Positions 51,222 to 60,191 of a DNA stretch of 64,000 nt are shown here, one piece after another. The first letter of the stretch is position 1; every line of letters starts with the position of its first letter. The notes beneath the pieces were generated by a model, which was given only the letters and a program-made list of their open reading frames with translations, was not told the origin of the DNA and ran no database searches. The translations under genes were made by a program, and so were the position numbers. The DNA comes from Spirosoma telluris. GTDB lineage: Bacteria; Bacteroidota; Bacteroidia; Cytophagales; Spirosomataceae. Where the stretch lies: NCBI GenBank assembly GCA_003259005.1, contig QLII01000001.1, positions 3,240,501 through 3,304,500 on the forward strand, written 5' to 3'.

Positions 51222-51653
51222 GGTTGCAGCCCTTACCGGCTTACCCGTCCTAAAGACGGTTAACGTTTGGTTCGGCGCGACCTTCTATGAGGTCTAACGC
51301 CGACCCCCTCGCGCGTAACTCGTCGCTTAATGCAACGAACCCGCCGAGTTGAAACGCCCCAATGCGTTTCAATAATAGATACTTTAACCTGCTTCATAGG
51401 TTTGAGTATGCGGCTAAAAATCCCCCTGACCGCACAGGGAAAAGTGAAACGTTGGCGGACGAGGACTTTCCTTGTCCCACTTATTCTCAGTTAAGTTACC
51501 AGCTTAGCCGAGATAAGGACTTAGTAAACCTAGTGGAGGTAGCGGAACTTGAATCCGCGCGGTATGGATGTCGAGCCCGAGCCGCACAACCTGTTACCCC
51601 CAAACTCTAACGCCCCTTGCAAGGTTGTACTTGGCGGTCTTCCTTGCTTGGGG
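51214..51653 (+). ncRNA. Hairpin-rich structured region, candidate non-coding RNA
   Basis: Hairpins follow one another: GCCGGTAAGG with CCTTACCGGC (51214-51240), CCGTC with GACGG, GGTTCGGCG with CGCCGACC (inner GACCT/AGGTC), CTCGGCGGG-type pairing, TTGAAACGC with GCGTTTCAA, and CCCCTTGCAAGG with CCTTGCTTGGGG (51613-51653) followed by TGTTCTCTTTTATT. The last looks like a plus-strand Rho-independent terminator. I could not match it to RNase P, tmRNA, SRP, 6S or a group II intron. Strand is inferred from the terminator only. Confidence 0.45.
51534..51601 (-). other. tRNA-like acceptor stem plus T-arm module
   Basis: On the minus strand GGGGGTA (51601-51595) pairs with TACCTCC (51541-51535) in a 7-bp stem that includes a G3:U70-type wobble, followed by A at the discriminator position. 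A perfect T-arm (GCGGA, TTCAAGT, TCCGC) lies directly inside the 3' strand. The 36 nt between do not fold into D and anticodon arms. No CCA is encoded. It may be a tRNA or tmRNA relic or a tRNA mimic. Confidence 0.4.
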
Positions 51654-51662
51654 TGTTCTCTT

Positions 51663-52433
51663 TTATTGGGAATCTATTCCTAATTGCACTCCATGAGTTT
51701 TTGCGTTTCTGGCTTTTGTGCCTTCATCAAGAGTCATAAATAAACCTAGTTGACCAACTTTTTCTTCCAGTTTTAGCATATTAAAATCTCTATCTACTTC
51801 ATAAAAGCTAGGTAATCCATACATTCTTGCAGTTTCCACCTTGTTCGTATCGGTGTTTATTCGAAAAACTGTTTCGAAGATCAGCTGATTCTTTTCAGTA
51901 GCTTGTCGCAAAAAACCACGAACCACCTCTTTAACATTGTCCTCTTCGTCTACCCACTCTGTCTTGAGAAACCTCCTTTCAAGCTCCAAAACGTAAATCC
52001 AGTTATCTTCCTCTTCGAACAAATTCTTGAGATAACTATAACGTTCTTCTATTGTACCCCTATTCTTAAGAGTTTTTTTTGGTTTCTCAGGGGTTGAAGG
52101 TATCGAATCCGCGTTCTTGGTATACTGGGTAGCTTCAGGCAAACTGCTCGGTTCTACTCCTTCCTGCAGGTCTCCTTCTGATGAAGCGGTTATACTTTCG
52201 GGTGGTAAGTCTTTATCCGATTCCCTTAGCTTAGTGTTACCGTCTTCTTTTTGCTTGGCTTTATCCTTAAAAAAGGCATCAAGAATATTCAAGCTTTTCT
52301 GCTTCTTGGTGAGCTCGGCAACCTCGTCACGTAACCCGGTAGCAATAGCTTCTAATGTTTCCTGTGGGATAAGGTGAAGGACATATTTAAAGTCCTCCGA
52401 GTCGAATTTAATAAGGTCAATCTGTTCGGACAT
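51663..52433 (-). CDS. Hypothetical protein, two-part with low-complexity linker
   Basis: The 256-residue intact protein has no signal or membrane segment. The N-terminal part (LIKFDSEDFKYVLHLIPQET) is helical. Residues about 60-125 are a charged and Ser/Pro-rich linker (DLPPESITASSEGDLQEGVE). The C-terminal part (ERYSYLKNLFEEEDNWIYVL, EVVRGFLRQATEKNQLIFET) looks folded. The family is not recognised. It lies between two structured non-coding regions and is transcribed toward the one at 51214-51653. Its composition is richer in Glu, Lys and Asn than its neighbours. Confidence 0.55.
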   Translation of the reverse strand: MSEQIDLIKFDSEDFKYVLHLIPQETLEAIATGLRDEVAELTKKQKSLNILDAFFKDKAKQKEDGNTKLRESDKDLPPESITASSEGDLQEGVEPSSLPEATQYTKNADSIPSTPEKPKKTLKNRGTIEERYSYLKNLFEEEDNWIYVLELERRFLKTEWVDEEDNVKEVVRGFLRQATEKNQLIFETVFRINTDTNKVETARMYGLPSFYEVDRDFNMLKLEEKVGQLGLFMTLDEGTKARNAKTHGVQLGIDSQ

Positions 52434-52471
52434 AATTAGTGGCGGTCAATTACGACTGAAAGGTATGAAAT

Positions 52472-52514
52472 AAAACCGACTCGAAAAAACATTTCCGAGT
52501 CGGTTTTATTTTTT
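52472..52514. terminator. Strong bidirectional Rho-independent terminator
   Basis: AAAACCGACTCG (52472-52483) and CGAGTCGGTTTT (52496-52507) form a perfect 12-bp stem with a 12-nt loop, followed on the plus strand by ATTTTTTT. On the minus strand the stem is followed by ATTTCATACC. It separates the hypothetical gene from the RNA-like region to the right. Confidence 0.85.
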
Positions 52515-52519
52515 TCATT

Positions 52520-52676
52520 CTGAGCAGGCGGTAAATTGCCAATGGGCTCGGTAGACGGACTCGGCACAAGGCGTCAGTTCCTTAACCAAGAGGTCGGTAG
52601 TCCTCTTTTAACATAAGAGTTCTAATCAGCAATTGCCATAGAAAAATGGCCTTACGCCTGCTGAATAAACGTTTTA
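52520..52676 (-). ncRNA. Candidate small structured RNA, about 155 nt
   Basis: The ends pair (minus strand AGCAGGCG with CGCCTGCT), and AATTGC pairs with GCAATT inside. Smaller hairpins follow (GCCAT/ATGGC, CTCTT/AAGAG, GAGG/CCTC). On the minus strand it is followed by the terminator at 52472-52514, which sets the likely direction. No reading frame is present. The closed, long-stem shape recalls 6S-like RNAs, but I could not confirm a family. The remaining flank, 52677-52882, shows nothing clear. Confidence 0.4.
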
Positions 52677-52882
52677 TATGTTAGCCGCCTGTCCAAATGG
52701 CCAATAATTTTCTCAAACCGCGCCCTGCACCTGCGAAAATTTAACGATACTTAAATTTAGTAACATAAGCCGGAAGGTATTGCAAGCTCACCCATCGGTA
52801 AATCCCTATCATAGCCTTCACACAAAACAATGACCAGCTTCTTACAAAGCTGGCCGTTGTAATACACACTACATGTATCTGG

Positions 52883-53443
52883 TTATTTGAAAGGTACGCT
52901 GAACTTACCTTCGGTGATGGTACGCTTTACGCCTTTGTCACTATAGGCGGTGAAGGAAAATGTGCCTTCAACAGTAGTCGTAGTCATGTTGGTAATCGTA
53001 ACGGTGCCCTCACCAGGCTGCACACGAGTTGAAAAGGAATCGGAGCCGTCGCCAAGGGAAAGCGCCCCGAAATTAACGTAGCTTAATGGATGGGTACCAA
53101 TTAGCGCCGAATAAGGCAGGGCAATCATGACCACATCGCTGGTTTTGCTGTCGAGGCCATAAATCGCGTAATAACCATCGTTTCCGGGAGCTGCTACTCG
53201 GGCGTATACTAAGTCAGGCTGAAACACCTTCCCGTCGATTTTGGTATAAAAACCCAGTGTGGAGGTTGCCTGTGTAGTTGACTGAGTCGGCGTGGTCGTA
53301 GCCGTGGTTGTGGTGGGCGTGATCGTTGTTGTAGGCGTAGTTTGCGTTGGAGCGGGTATCACATCGTCGCTTTTTTTGCTGCAAGAACTCAAACCAACTA
53401 CACCAGAAATAGCTACAATTGCGATTACACGTAAAGTTTTCAT
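52883..53443 (-). CDS. Thr-rich-linker lipoprotein
   Basis: The 186-residue lipoprotein has signal and lipobox VAISGVVGLSSC. A low-complexity Thr/Pro linker of about 35 residues (TTPTTTITPTTTTATTTPTQ) joins it to a small beta-rich domain (LGFYTKIDGKVFQPDLVYAR, GTVTITNMTTTTVEGTFSFT). The domain resembles small calycin-like or DUF6252-type domains of Bacteroidota lipoproteins. The role is unknown. Surface exposure is likely. Confidence 0.7.
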   Translation of the reverse strand: MKTLRVIAIVAISGVVGLSSCSKKSDDVIPAPTQTTPTTTITPTTTTATTTPTQSTTQATSTLGFYTKIDGKVFQPDLVYARVAAPGNDGYYAIYGLDSKTSDVVMIALPYSALIGTHPLSYVNFGALSLGDGSDSFSTRVQPGEGTVTITNMTTTTVEGTFSFTAYSDKGVKRTITEGKFSVPFK

Positions 53444-53833
53444 GATTAAAAGAAGTTTTTTGTTAAATGAAAAAGTGAAAAGTCAGATGATAGTCTAAGA
53501 TGATTCGACTTTGTAAATCATTGAGGGTAAATGAGTTTTCTCATCTATCTCCCTGTTGACGAATCAAAACTACGACACGCAACAAGCGACTATCAGAGAG
53601 ACTATATAGAAGGTAGACCTAGCTTTAAAAGCGGTGGAGATGGCCCTAGAACTGGCGGCTTTTCAAAGCCCCGTAGCCGATACTATAAATACTCTTTTTA
53701 ACATCCTTAATCAGATCATCCACCGACAAGGATTCGACTCCAGGTAGCCATACGTTTAACTATGAGAGCACCCATACAGAACAAAACTGAAACAGGTAGT
53801 GTCTATAAACAAAAAAGAGAGTCCGTCAACTTG

Positions 53834-54517
53834 ATGAAACATATCCTGGATAATCCCGCCTGGCATGCCTTAATATCTGGCAACAAAGCCCTGGCGAATG
53901 GATCAGAAACCGCTAAATATTTTAAGCCAGAGGTTTCCCCCTTTGCCGCAGTAGCCGAACCAACGCAGGCGAATCTGGAACTGCTGCATCAGACCATACC
54001 CTTTGCTACGCCCATTGTTCTAATCAGCGATCAGGTATTGTCGATAACTGCTCCCTGGACGGTGCTACACCGGTTGGATGGTTTTCAGATGGTGTATGAT
54101 AAACCAGCGGAACAATCGTCAACCGGCCCAACGGTCATTCCATTAACAGAGCAACATGTTCCTCAGATGCTGTCCTTAACCGCCTTGACGGCCCCTGGCC
54201 CGTTTGCCAGCAAGACCATTGATTTTGGTCATTATGAAGGGATTTTCGACGGCGAAGCGCTCATTGCGATGACGGGCCAGCGGTTACATGCCTATGAATT
54301 TGCCGAAATCAGTGCGGTGTGTACCCACCCCGACTATTTGGGCAAAGGATATGCCCGGCATCTGATTATCCGTCAGCTTTGCCGAATTCAGGCAGCCTCC
54401 GGCACGCCCTACCTTCACGTACGGTCCGATAATGTCCGGGCCGTCAACGTGTATAAGTCGATGGGCTTTGAAATCCGAAAAGAGATTTATTTTTATATTC
54501 TACAATCAGCCGTTTAG
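53834..54517 (+). CDS. GNAT-family N-acetyltransferase
   Basis: The 227-residue protein starts at MKHILDNPAW, with an in-frame Met 24 codons upstream as an alternative. The C-terminal GNAT domain (FR47-like) has EISAVCTHPDYLGKGYARHL, which carries the acetyl-CoA pyrophosphate-binding loop (LGKGYA), and DNVRAVNVYKSMGFEIRKEI. The N-terminal part is less conserved. It transfers an acetyl group from acetyl-CoA to an unknown amine. A weak relic resembling the MITE family (AAGTACTTATGCAAAATC, then GATTCTATTG words) follows the stop. Confidence 0.82.
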   Translation: MKHILDNPAWHALISGNKALANGSETAKYFKPEVSPFAAVAEPTQANLELLHQTIPFATPIVLISDQVLSITAPWTVLHRLDGFQMVYDKPAEQSSTGPTVIPLTEQHVPQMLSLTALTAPGPFASKTIDFGHYEGIFDGEALIAMTGQRLHAYEFAEISAVCTHPDYLGKGYARHLIIRQLCRIQAASGTPYLHVRSDNVRAVNVYKSMGFEIRKEIYFYILQSAV

Positions 54518-54613
54518 TAAGTACTTATGCAAAATCAGGCTAAATTTGATTCTATTGATTCTATTGTACGGAATAACAATCGACGGCAAGCTCATCAACC
54601 TATTGTTAAGTCA

Positions 54614-55303
54614 CTACTTTAAATACGGCTCCAACACCTTAGCCCATCGTTTATAGCCTTCCGGGAGCATATGTAGGCTATCGGGCTTAAATAATTCAGG
54701 AACGGGCTGACCTGCTTTTGTCAGCATCACCGGTCGAATATCGACAAACTGGGTATTCTTTCGTTTTGCCAGATAGTCTTTGATAAGCTGGTTGGCAATG
54801 TCGTTTTCCAAAAAAAACGTCCGACGCGAGGGACTGGGTTTTATTGAAATAAATGTGAACAGCACATTGGGCAATTTCTGGCGAACATGGTCAAACAACT
54901 TCACGAAACGCTCATAGGTCTGCTGCCCGGTTAGCTTGCCGGTGGCAATATCATTTTCGCCAGCATACAGCACGACTTGCTTTGGGTGATAGGGAATGAT
55001 AATGCGGTCGGCGTACAACAACACTTCGCTTAACTGCGATCCACCAAACCCACGCTGAAGAATGGTTTTCTTCGGAAAATAATCCGCTACATTCTCCCAT
55101 AACCGAATCGACGAACTGCCCGTAAAGACAATTGGATTATGGGGTACTGGGGTGGTTTGATCCGTTTTTTCAAATGCCCGAATTTCATCTTCGAATGGCA
55201 GTTTAGATGCCACTGGCGTTAGTTGTCCAAATGAAGTCAGGCTAATTAAAAACAGGCCAATACATCCGTTTAAGGTCATACTATTTATCCGAAATATCAT
55301 CAT
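54614..55303 (-). CDS. SGNH/GDSL-family hydrolase
   Basis: The 229-residue exported esterase-like protein shows all blocks of the family: VFTGSSSIRLW (nucleophile Ser), RGFGGSQL, LYAGENDIATGKL (block III Asn) and PDSLHMLPEGYKRW (Asp and His). The signal peptide is best read from the Met at 55279 (TLNGCIGLFLISLTSFGQ); the Met at 55303 adds eight residues. It may remove acyl groups from glycans. It lies next to a run of broken carbohydrate and esterase genes. Confidence 0.88.
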   Translation of the reverse strand: MMIFRINSMTLNGCIGLFLISLTSFGQLTPVASKLPFEDEIRAFEKTDQTTPVPHNPIVFTGSSSIRLWENVADYFPKKTILQRGFGGSQLSEVLLYADRIIIPYHPKQVVLYAGENDIATGKLTGQQTYERFVKLFDHVRQKLPNVLFTFISIKPSPSRRTFFLENDIANQLIKDYLAKRKNTQFVDIRPVMLTKAGQPVPELFKPDSLHMLPEGYKRWAKVLEPYLK

Positions 55304-55445
55304 TTAGAAACGTTTTCAGATAAAAGGCACAAGCGTCTCTAAACTCATGCCCCTCATACCCGTAAAGTTATTAGCATCTTTTTTGTTAAAGGTTTCAGCC
55401 TGATTTATATTATCATCTGGTCGAAGCCACTTTATGTTAATTCGT

Positions 55446-55670
55446 CTAGTTCCGCCACCCGTAAATTTCTCCTTGATATATAACGGTGGCAATCACGCGC
55501 CAGTCCCGATGCTGACTAAATTCGCGTAATAAGGGAATGGGATTTATCGGATCAGCGGGATCAATCGGCTCAATAAACACGTCGATGATGCCGTTGCAAC
55601 CAGGCCTACGCCCAGACTATTGGCCTCATCGTCCATGGTATCATAGCGCACAATCATCCACTGGTAAGGG
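55446..55670 (-). pseudogene. XdhC-family remnant
   Basis: A fragment reads YQWMIVRYDTMDDEANSLGV, then after one G repair GLGCNGIIDVFIEP, then REFSQHRDWRVIATVIYQGE before a stop at 55446-55448. GLGCNGxIDVxIEP is a hallmark of XdhC/CoxF proteins, which serve molybdenum-enzyme maturation. The N-terminal part and the C-terminal Rossmann domain are absent. It abuts a GH78 remnant with no intact start, so this is a deletion product. Confidence 0.6.
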
Positions 55671-55684
55671 CTGGTAGCTCTCGT

Positions 55685-56025
55685 CTTTAACAGTCTTCCA
55701 GCTATCGTCCGTATTGAGGATTTCTTCGGCGGCCATATTACCCTGCACGATAAACCCGGTTAGATACGAAATTTGGGCTTCCGGCTAATGACGTGGGTTT
55801 GGCGGTCAACGTGATCGTTTTTCTGAATTTGACAACGCCATACTCTTTCAGGGTGAGATCAGAGGCTGCCGTAAACCGATTGATGGGTCTACCGGGTCCG
55901 GTGATCCATTGTGCCTTCCAGGGCTTTGTTAGTATATCAGGATTTATTGGCTGAGCGGGCAATTGGATGGCAAGCAGGAAGGACGTTGCCCAAAAGCACG
56001 CTCCGAGAATTTTAGTCAATTTCAT
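55685..56025 (-). pseudogene. Alpha-L-rhamnosidase (GH78) N-terminal remnant
   Basis: It opens with a signal peptide (ILGACFWATSFLLAIQLPAQ) and the GH78 N-terminal pattern KPWKAQWITGPGRPINRFTA, EYGVVKFRKTITLTAKPTS. The frame is then disturbed. A later stretch in another frame (GFIVQGNMAAEEILNTDDSW) also resembles the family's N-terminal beta domain. The catalytic (alpha/alpha)6 barrel is missing, and XdhC-like sequence follows directly. It lies 12 bp downstream of the esterase gene. Confidence 0.6.
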
Positions 56026-56037
56026 AGTCGGAGTTAA

Positions 56038-57696
56038 TTACAATTTCCCAATGGACCGCCATAGTGCCAGTTCCTGGCTGAACCGATTGTCAATCACTTC
56101 ACAGGTAGCATCGATCCGCATTGTGGGCCGGGTTTTCAGATTATAGGCTGGCCACTGGGGCACATCTTTGGCGGCTGGTTTACCTGTCCGGGCAAACGTG
56201 GTCCAGAGTTCGGCAAAGTGATGCGAAGCCACGAAGCGTTCGGGTCGATTGCCCCGAAGAAGCTTTCCTTAGGCGCCGAGCCGTCGCGGGGCGGAATTTC
56301 ATTGTTGAACTTGAACGAAATATCCATGGCATGGGGCGTACCCATCGGATAATCCGTACCGGGAATCGGTTTCTCGGACTTGTAGCCGAAATTATACAGG
56401 TAAACCGGCGCTCCCCCCTGTTTGACCTTTTTTTCCGCAATGTCTACCGAGCCCAGGCCCATCATCGCAATAGAGGAAATGGCAATATAGAGTTGCGGGG
56501 CCGTCGCGTTGGGTGTGGATTTGCGATAGGCTTCGATCAGTTTAGGCGTATCCTCACCGTACTGGGGCTCCAGCCGTTTCTGTAATCCCTCGAAATCCAG
56601 TTTGGCAAACTCCGTGTCTTTGCGCTCCCAGGCAAAAAAGGTGAACTCATCCTCATTCCAGCCAACTAACAACGGTTTATTTCGAGATAGGTCTGGGGCC
56701 GTCGGATCAAAGGGATGATGGGGTAGCGCATGGCCATCGACAACAGGACCAAATCCGCCAGCCCGACGGGGTGTGGCTCCCTTCGTGTTACTTTTCCCGA
56801 GAAACGGGGCAACGGAAGGCAGTTTGCCCTGCATGACCAGCAAGTCAGCCGCTGGTATATCCAATAATTTACGCCAGTCTTTAGGCGCAATGTTTAGTTC
56901 TTTCAGCAGTAGAGCAGTTGTTTCAGCAGCCGTCTCCTTCGGCGTCATCCGAACGCCCGGCCCACTTTCAATCGACGCTTTGTTGAAGTACGGAGCTGCT
57001 GAAGGCATGGCATATAAGCAGGACGTTTTGGCTCCCCACCCGATTCACCCCAGATCATCACATTATTCGGATCGCCCCAAACTGAGCAATGTTATCATGA
57101 ACCCATTTTAACCCATCCACAATATCGAGCATGCCCATGTTGCCCGACCCGGCATAGTCGGACCCGGCCAGCTCGTCCAGATATAGAAAGCCTAGTAATC
57201 CCAGCCGATGGTTGGTTTCAACGACCACGACGTCGAAGTTACGAGCTAGGTTTGATCCATCCTGGCTGGCTGAAGCCCCTGAACCAATCACAAACCCACC
57301 GCCGTGGCTGTAGAACATCACAGGGCGTTTACGATTATCGCTGGCGGGCGTCCAGACGTTCAGGAACAGGCAATCTTCGGCTGGAGCGGGTTCGTTACGA
57401 CGCGGTGCCTGGATGGCGGGTGCACCAAATTGCAACGCATCCCGAACGCCCGTCCAGGGTTCGAGGGGAGCCGGTCGCCGAAAGCGCCGGTCACCAGAAA
57501 TACGCCCTGCGTACGGTATGCCTTTGAAGACACTTACCCCCTCATTTCGCATACCTTTAATACGGCCATGCGTGGTATTCACTTCAACAAACTCGTCGGC
57601 TTTCGCAATCGACGAAAACCCGTATCGGGGTGCGACCACAGCGGCCGTAACCAGCGACAGATTCCCTAAAAATGTTCGGCGATCAATTCGGTTCAT
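56038..57696 (-). CDS. Type B carboxylesterase/lipase with Tat signal (three frameshifts)
   Basis: The protein is 553 residues after three repairs (57075-57078, 57034-57037 and the GGG near 56244). Twin-arginine signal: MNRIDRRTFLGNLSLVTAAV. Alpha/beta-hydrolase motifs: SVFKGIPYAG, AEDCLFLNVWTP, FYSHGGGFVIGSG (oxyanion hole), then after repair GGDPNNVMIWGESGGGAKTS with the nucleophile Ser. The C-terminal part ends RFSQELALWRSIGKL. It hydrolyses carboxyl esters, perhaps acetyl or feruloyl groups on plant polysaccharides. It is divergent from a truncated esterase at 57917. Confidence 0.82.
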
Positions 57697-57916
57697 AAGC
57701 TTTATTGGTCAGGGTTTAGACTAAATGGGGTTCGAAACTATCGGCAAAGCCCGTCGTTAGACCAGGAAGGAATACAATCCGTTCGCGTATTGCCAGAAAC
57801 TACACTTTACACGTATTAAATAGGAAGTTTCCACGATCACCAAAGATAGTCTTTACAGATCTGCTGGCGTGGTTTGCCCCAATTAAATCAGTAATAATGG
57901 TAATAACATCCGTAAT

Positions 57917-58543
57917 ATGTATAAAACAAAGCTTCCGGTTATGGTGTGGATTTACGGAGGAGCCTTCGTATTTGGCAGCGGCTCTCAGCCGGACTACAAT
58001 GGGACTCAGTTCGCGAAACAGAGCGTCATTCTGGTCACCTTCAACTACCGGCTGGGTCGGCTTGGCTTCTTCGCGTTCCCCGCGCTGAGTAAAGAACATC
58101 CGGAAGAGCCCAAGGGCAACTATGCCTACATGGACCAGATTGCTGCGCTCAAGTGGATACAACAGAACATTGCCGCGTTTGGCGGAGATCCCAAAAACGT
58201 GACCATTTTCGGGGAGTCGGCTGGTGGCGTTTCGGTGCTCTCGCTCCTGTCCATTCCGGCGGCTAAAGGTCTTTCCCAGAAAGCAATCAGCGAATCAGGT
58301 GGTGCCCGTGACGGTGTGCTGACCGGGCGACCGATCAACAAAGAAAACGCGGATGTCAATTACCCAATTTCAGCAGAAACTATGGGCGTAAACTTCGCCA
58401 AGCGATATAGCATTGAGGGTACAGATGCCGCTGCGTTGGCCAAACTCCGGGCGCTCTCTGCGGCCGAGATTGTGGATGGTGGACAGGAAACGGCTGGTCA
58501 GGGTGGCTTGCTCGGCTTGTGGTATCGAATCGATAGGCGATAA
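57917..58543 (+). pseudogene. Truncated type B carboxylesterase
   Basis: The 208-codon fragment begins in mid-domain (LPVMVWIYGGAFVFGSGSQP) and contains the nucleophile elbow TIFGESAGGVSVLSLLSIPA. It then runs out at QGGLLGLWYRIDRR. The roughly 100 residues before the oxyanion strand and the whole C-terminal half with the catalytic Glu/Asp and His are missing. It differs in sequence from the neighbouring esterase, so it is not a simple duplicate of it. Probably non-functional. It is followed by a perfect hairpin at 58571-58623. Confidence 0.75.
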
Positions 58544-58570
58544 GTGGATACGTCTTCCAAACAAGTTGCC

Positions 58571-58623
58571 CCAAAAGCAAAAAGCCACAGATAACTGGTG
58601 TATCTGTGGCTTTTTGCTTTTGG
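58571..58623. terminator. Perfect 23-bp stem terminator, bidirectional
   Basis: Arms 58571-58593 (CCAAAAGCAAAAAGCCACAG, then ATA) and 58601-58623 pair perfectly around a 7-nt loop. The plus-strand side runs GGCTTTTTGCTTTT, giving T-rich tails on both strands. It lies between the truncated esterase and the convergent SDR gene. Confidence 0.88.
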
Positions 58624-58646
58624 GCGAAGTAATTGGTATTGCTGAT

Positions 58647-59404
58647 TTAAAAACCATACATACCACCCGAAACCGAAAGTTGCTCGCCCGTGATCCACGC
58701 AGCATCATCGGAAGCCAGAAAAACGGCCGCTTTCGCAATATCTTCGGGCTGACCTCTACGACCCAGCGGGGTATTCGCAATAAATAGTTGCTCATACGCA
58801 CTACCAGCCGTTACACCTGCACTGGTGGCCCTTCGGTTTCCGTAGCGCCTGGCAAAATCGAGTTGATCCGAACGTTTTTTGCCCCCAGTTCTTTCGACAA
58901 CGAAATCGTTAGAGCATCTAAGGCCGCTTTCGTAGCCGAATATAACGACACGCCCGCCATCGGCGATTTGCTGGCACCCGAACTGATATTGATGATCGTG
59001 CCGCCGGTAGAGCCAAACAATTTTAACGCTGCCTGGATGGTCAGTACAGGACCCAACACATTGACGTTGAAATGCTGATGAAAAGCGGCTACTGATGCCT
59101 GTTCAACCGGTAAAAATTGCTGAAAGACTGCGTTGTTGACCAAAATATCCAAAGTACCGAACGCCTTTTTTGTTTCGTCAAACAGCCTGGCGACATCGGC
59201 TTCTTTCGATACATCGGCCTGTACCGCAATGGCTATTCCTCCCTTGTCTGTGATCTCCTTTACCACCCTATCGGCCCCTTCTTTACTGGAGGCATAATTC
59301 ACAACCACCTTGGCGCCTTCTGCCGCAACGTGTTTTGCGATCGATGCGCCTATCCCTTTTGACGCACCGGTAACGACCGCTACTTTGTTTTTTAATCTAC
59401 TCAT
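58647..59404 (-). CDS. SDR oxidoreductase, 3-ketoacyl-ACP reductase-like (frameshifted)
   Basis: The protein is 252 residues after one G is restored at 58829-58831. NAD(P)-binding motif TGASKGIGASI, NNAVF, catalytic Ser in INISSGAS, and SLYSATKAAL (YxxxK). The repaired C-terminus reads ANTPLGRRGQPEDIAKAAVF, LASDDAAWITGEQLSVSGGM, standard for the classical SDR family. Function is reduction or oxidation of a carbonyl/alcohol pair; the substrate is unknown. It belongs to a minus-strand run with an F420-type reductase and a second SDR. Confidence 0.88.
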
Positions 59405-59516
59405 TCCGTTTATTAATTAATGGTTGAGCGACAAACTCAGTTTAGTCGCTTCAATTAACCTATGGTTTTATTTGTCCACCAGGCAGGATCGCATTGACAG
59501 TTGCGATCACGACTCA

Positions 59517-60139
59517 TCAGTCGAACTTGACCAAGTCCTTAAAGATCAGTTGACCCCAGCTTTTCCCGCGTGCCTGCACAAGCAGTCCGCCTTCCGAAAG
59601 CCCGCCCAGTTGGACGGGTGAAAAACCGAGATTTTCCGCCAGTGCACCAACCTCTGCTGCTGCGTCGTCATCGTCGCTCGCCAGGAACACAACTCGCCTG
59701 CCACCATGAACGGCCGGATCTTGTTCAAGGATGGCAGCGCCCAAATGGTTGAAGCCCTTAACCAGTTTTCCACCCGTAAAGGCCTGTGCGACGACCCTAC
59801 CGGAAGGCTGTCCTCCCAACTGCTCAGGGGCCACGCCGTAGGCATTGGTCACATCGACTATGGTCTTCCCCTGCCAGGTGGGCAGCGCCTTCGCGACATC
59901 CGGGTGCGCGTCAAAACGCACCGCCAAAAAGATGACGTTGGCCTTGACGGCTTCCGTGAGTGTACTGTGAATGATCGTGGGCCGATCTCGGCCGCATCGG
60001 CTGCAAAGCGTTCCGGGTCGCGGGTGGTGGCAACGGATACCTCAATGCCTTTGCGGGCAAACGCCTTGGCCAGGGCCTTGCCGATTTTGCCGAAGCCGAT
60101 AATGGCGTAGCTTGCTACGTTGTTTTCTGATGTACTCAT
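59517..60139 (-). CDS. F420-type NADP oxidoreductase-like protein (frameshifted)
   Basis: The protein is 207 residues after one C is restored at 59979-59981, giving EIGPTIIHSTLTEAVKANVI, FLAVRFDAHPDVAKALPTWQ. The N-terminal Rossmann motif is IIGFGKIGKALAKAFARKGI. It is of the NADPH-dependent F420 reductase-like family (KTIVDVTNAYGVAPEQLGGQ). Many bacterial members do not use F420 and probably act on NADP-linked substrates. It is second in the minus-strand cassette between two SDR genes, 52 bp downstream of SDR 2. Confidence 0.82.
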
Positions 60140-60191
60140 GTTGAAAATCAGTTAATGGCACGAACTTGAACTCGTGCCCGTGTATGGTCAA

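Noticed and set aside
51362..51610. An 82-codon plus-strand reading frame containing LVEVAELESAR
   Set aside because: It overlaps the tRNA-like module and hairpin series; text of this kind is typical of spurious translation across tRNA T-arms.
51214..51653. tmRNA, RNase P RNA or group II intron
   Set aside because: No tag frame ending in ALAA, no RNase P conserved core and no domain V were found; the acceptor and T-arm parts are too close for tmRNA and in the wrong order for a permuted one.
54520..54575. Fourth copy of the MITE family after the GNAT gene
   Set aside because: AAGTACTTATGCAAAATC and GATTCTATTG words resemble the ends, but no second terminus or CTAG border was found; at most a relic.
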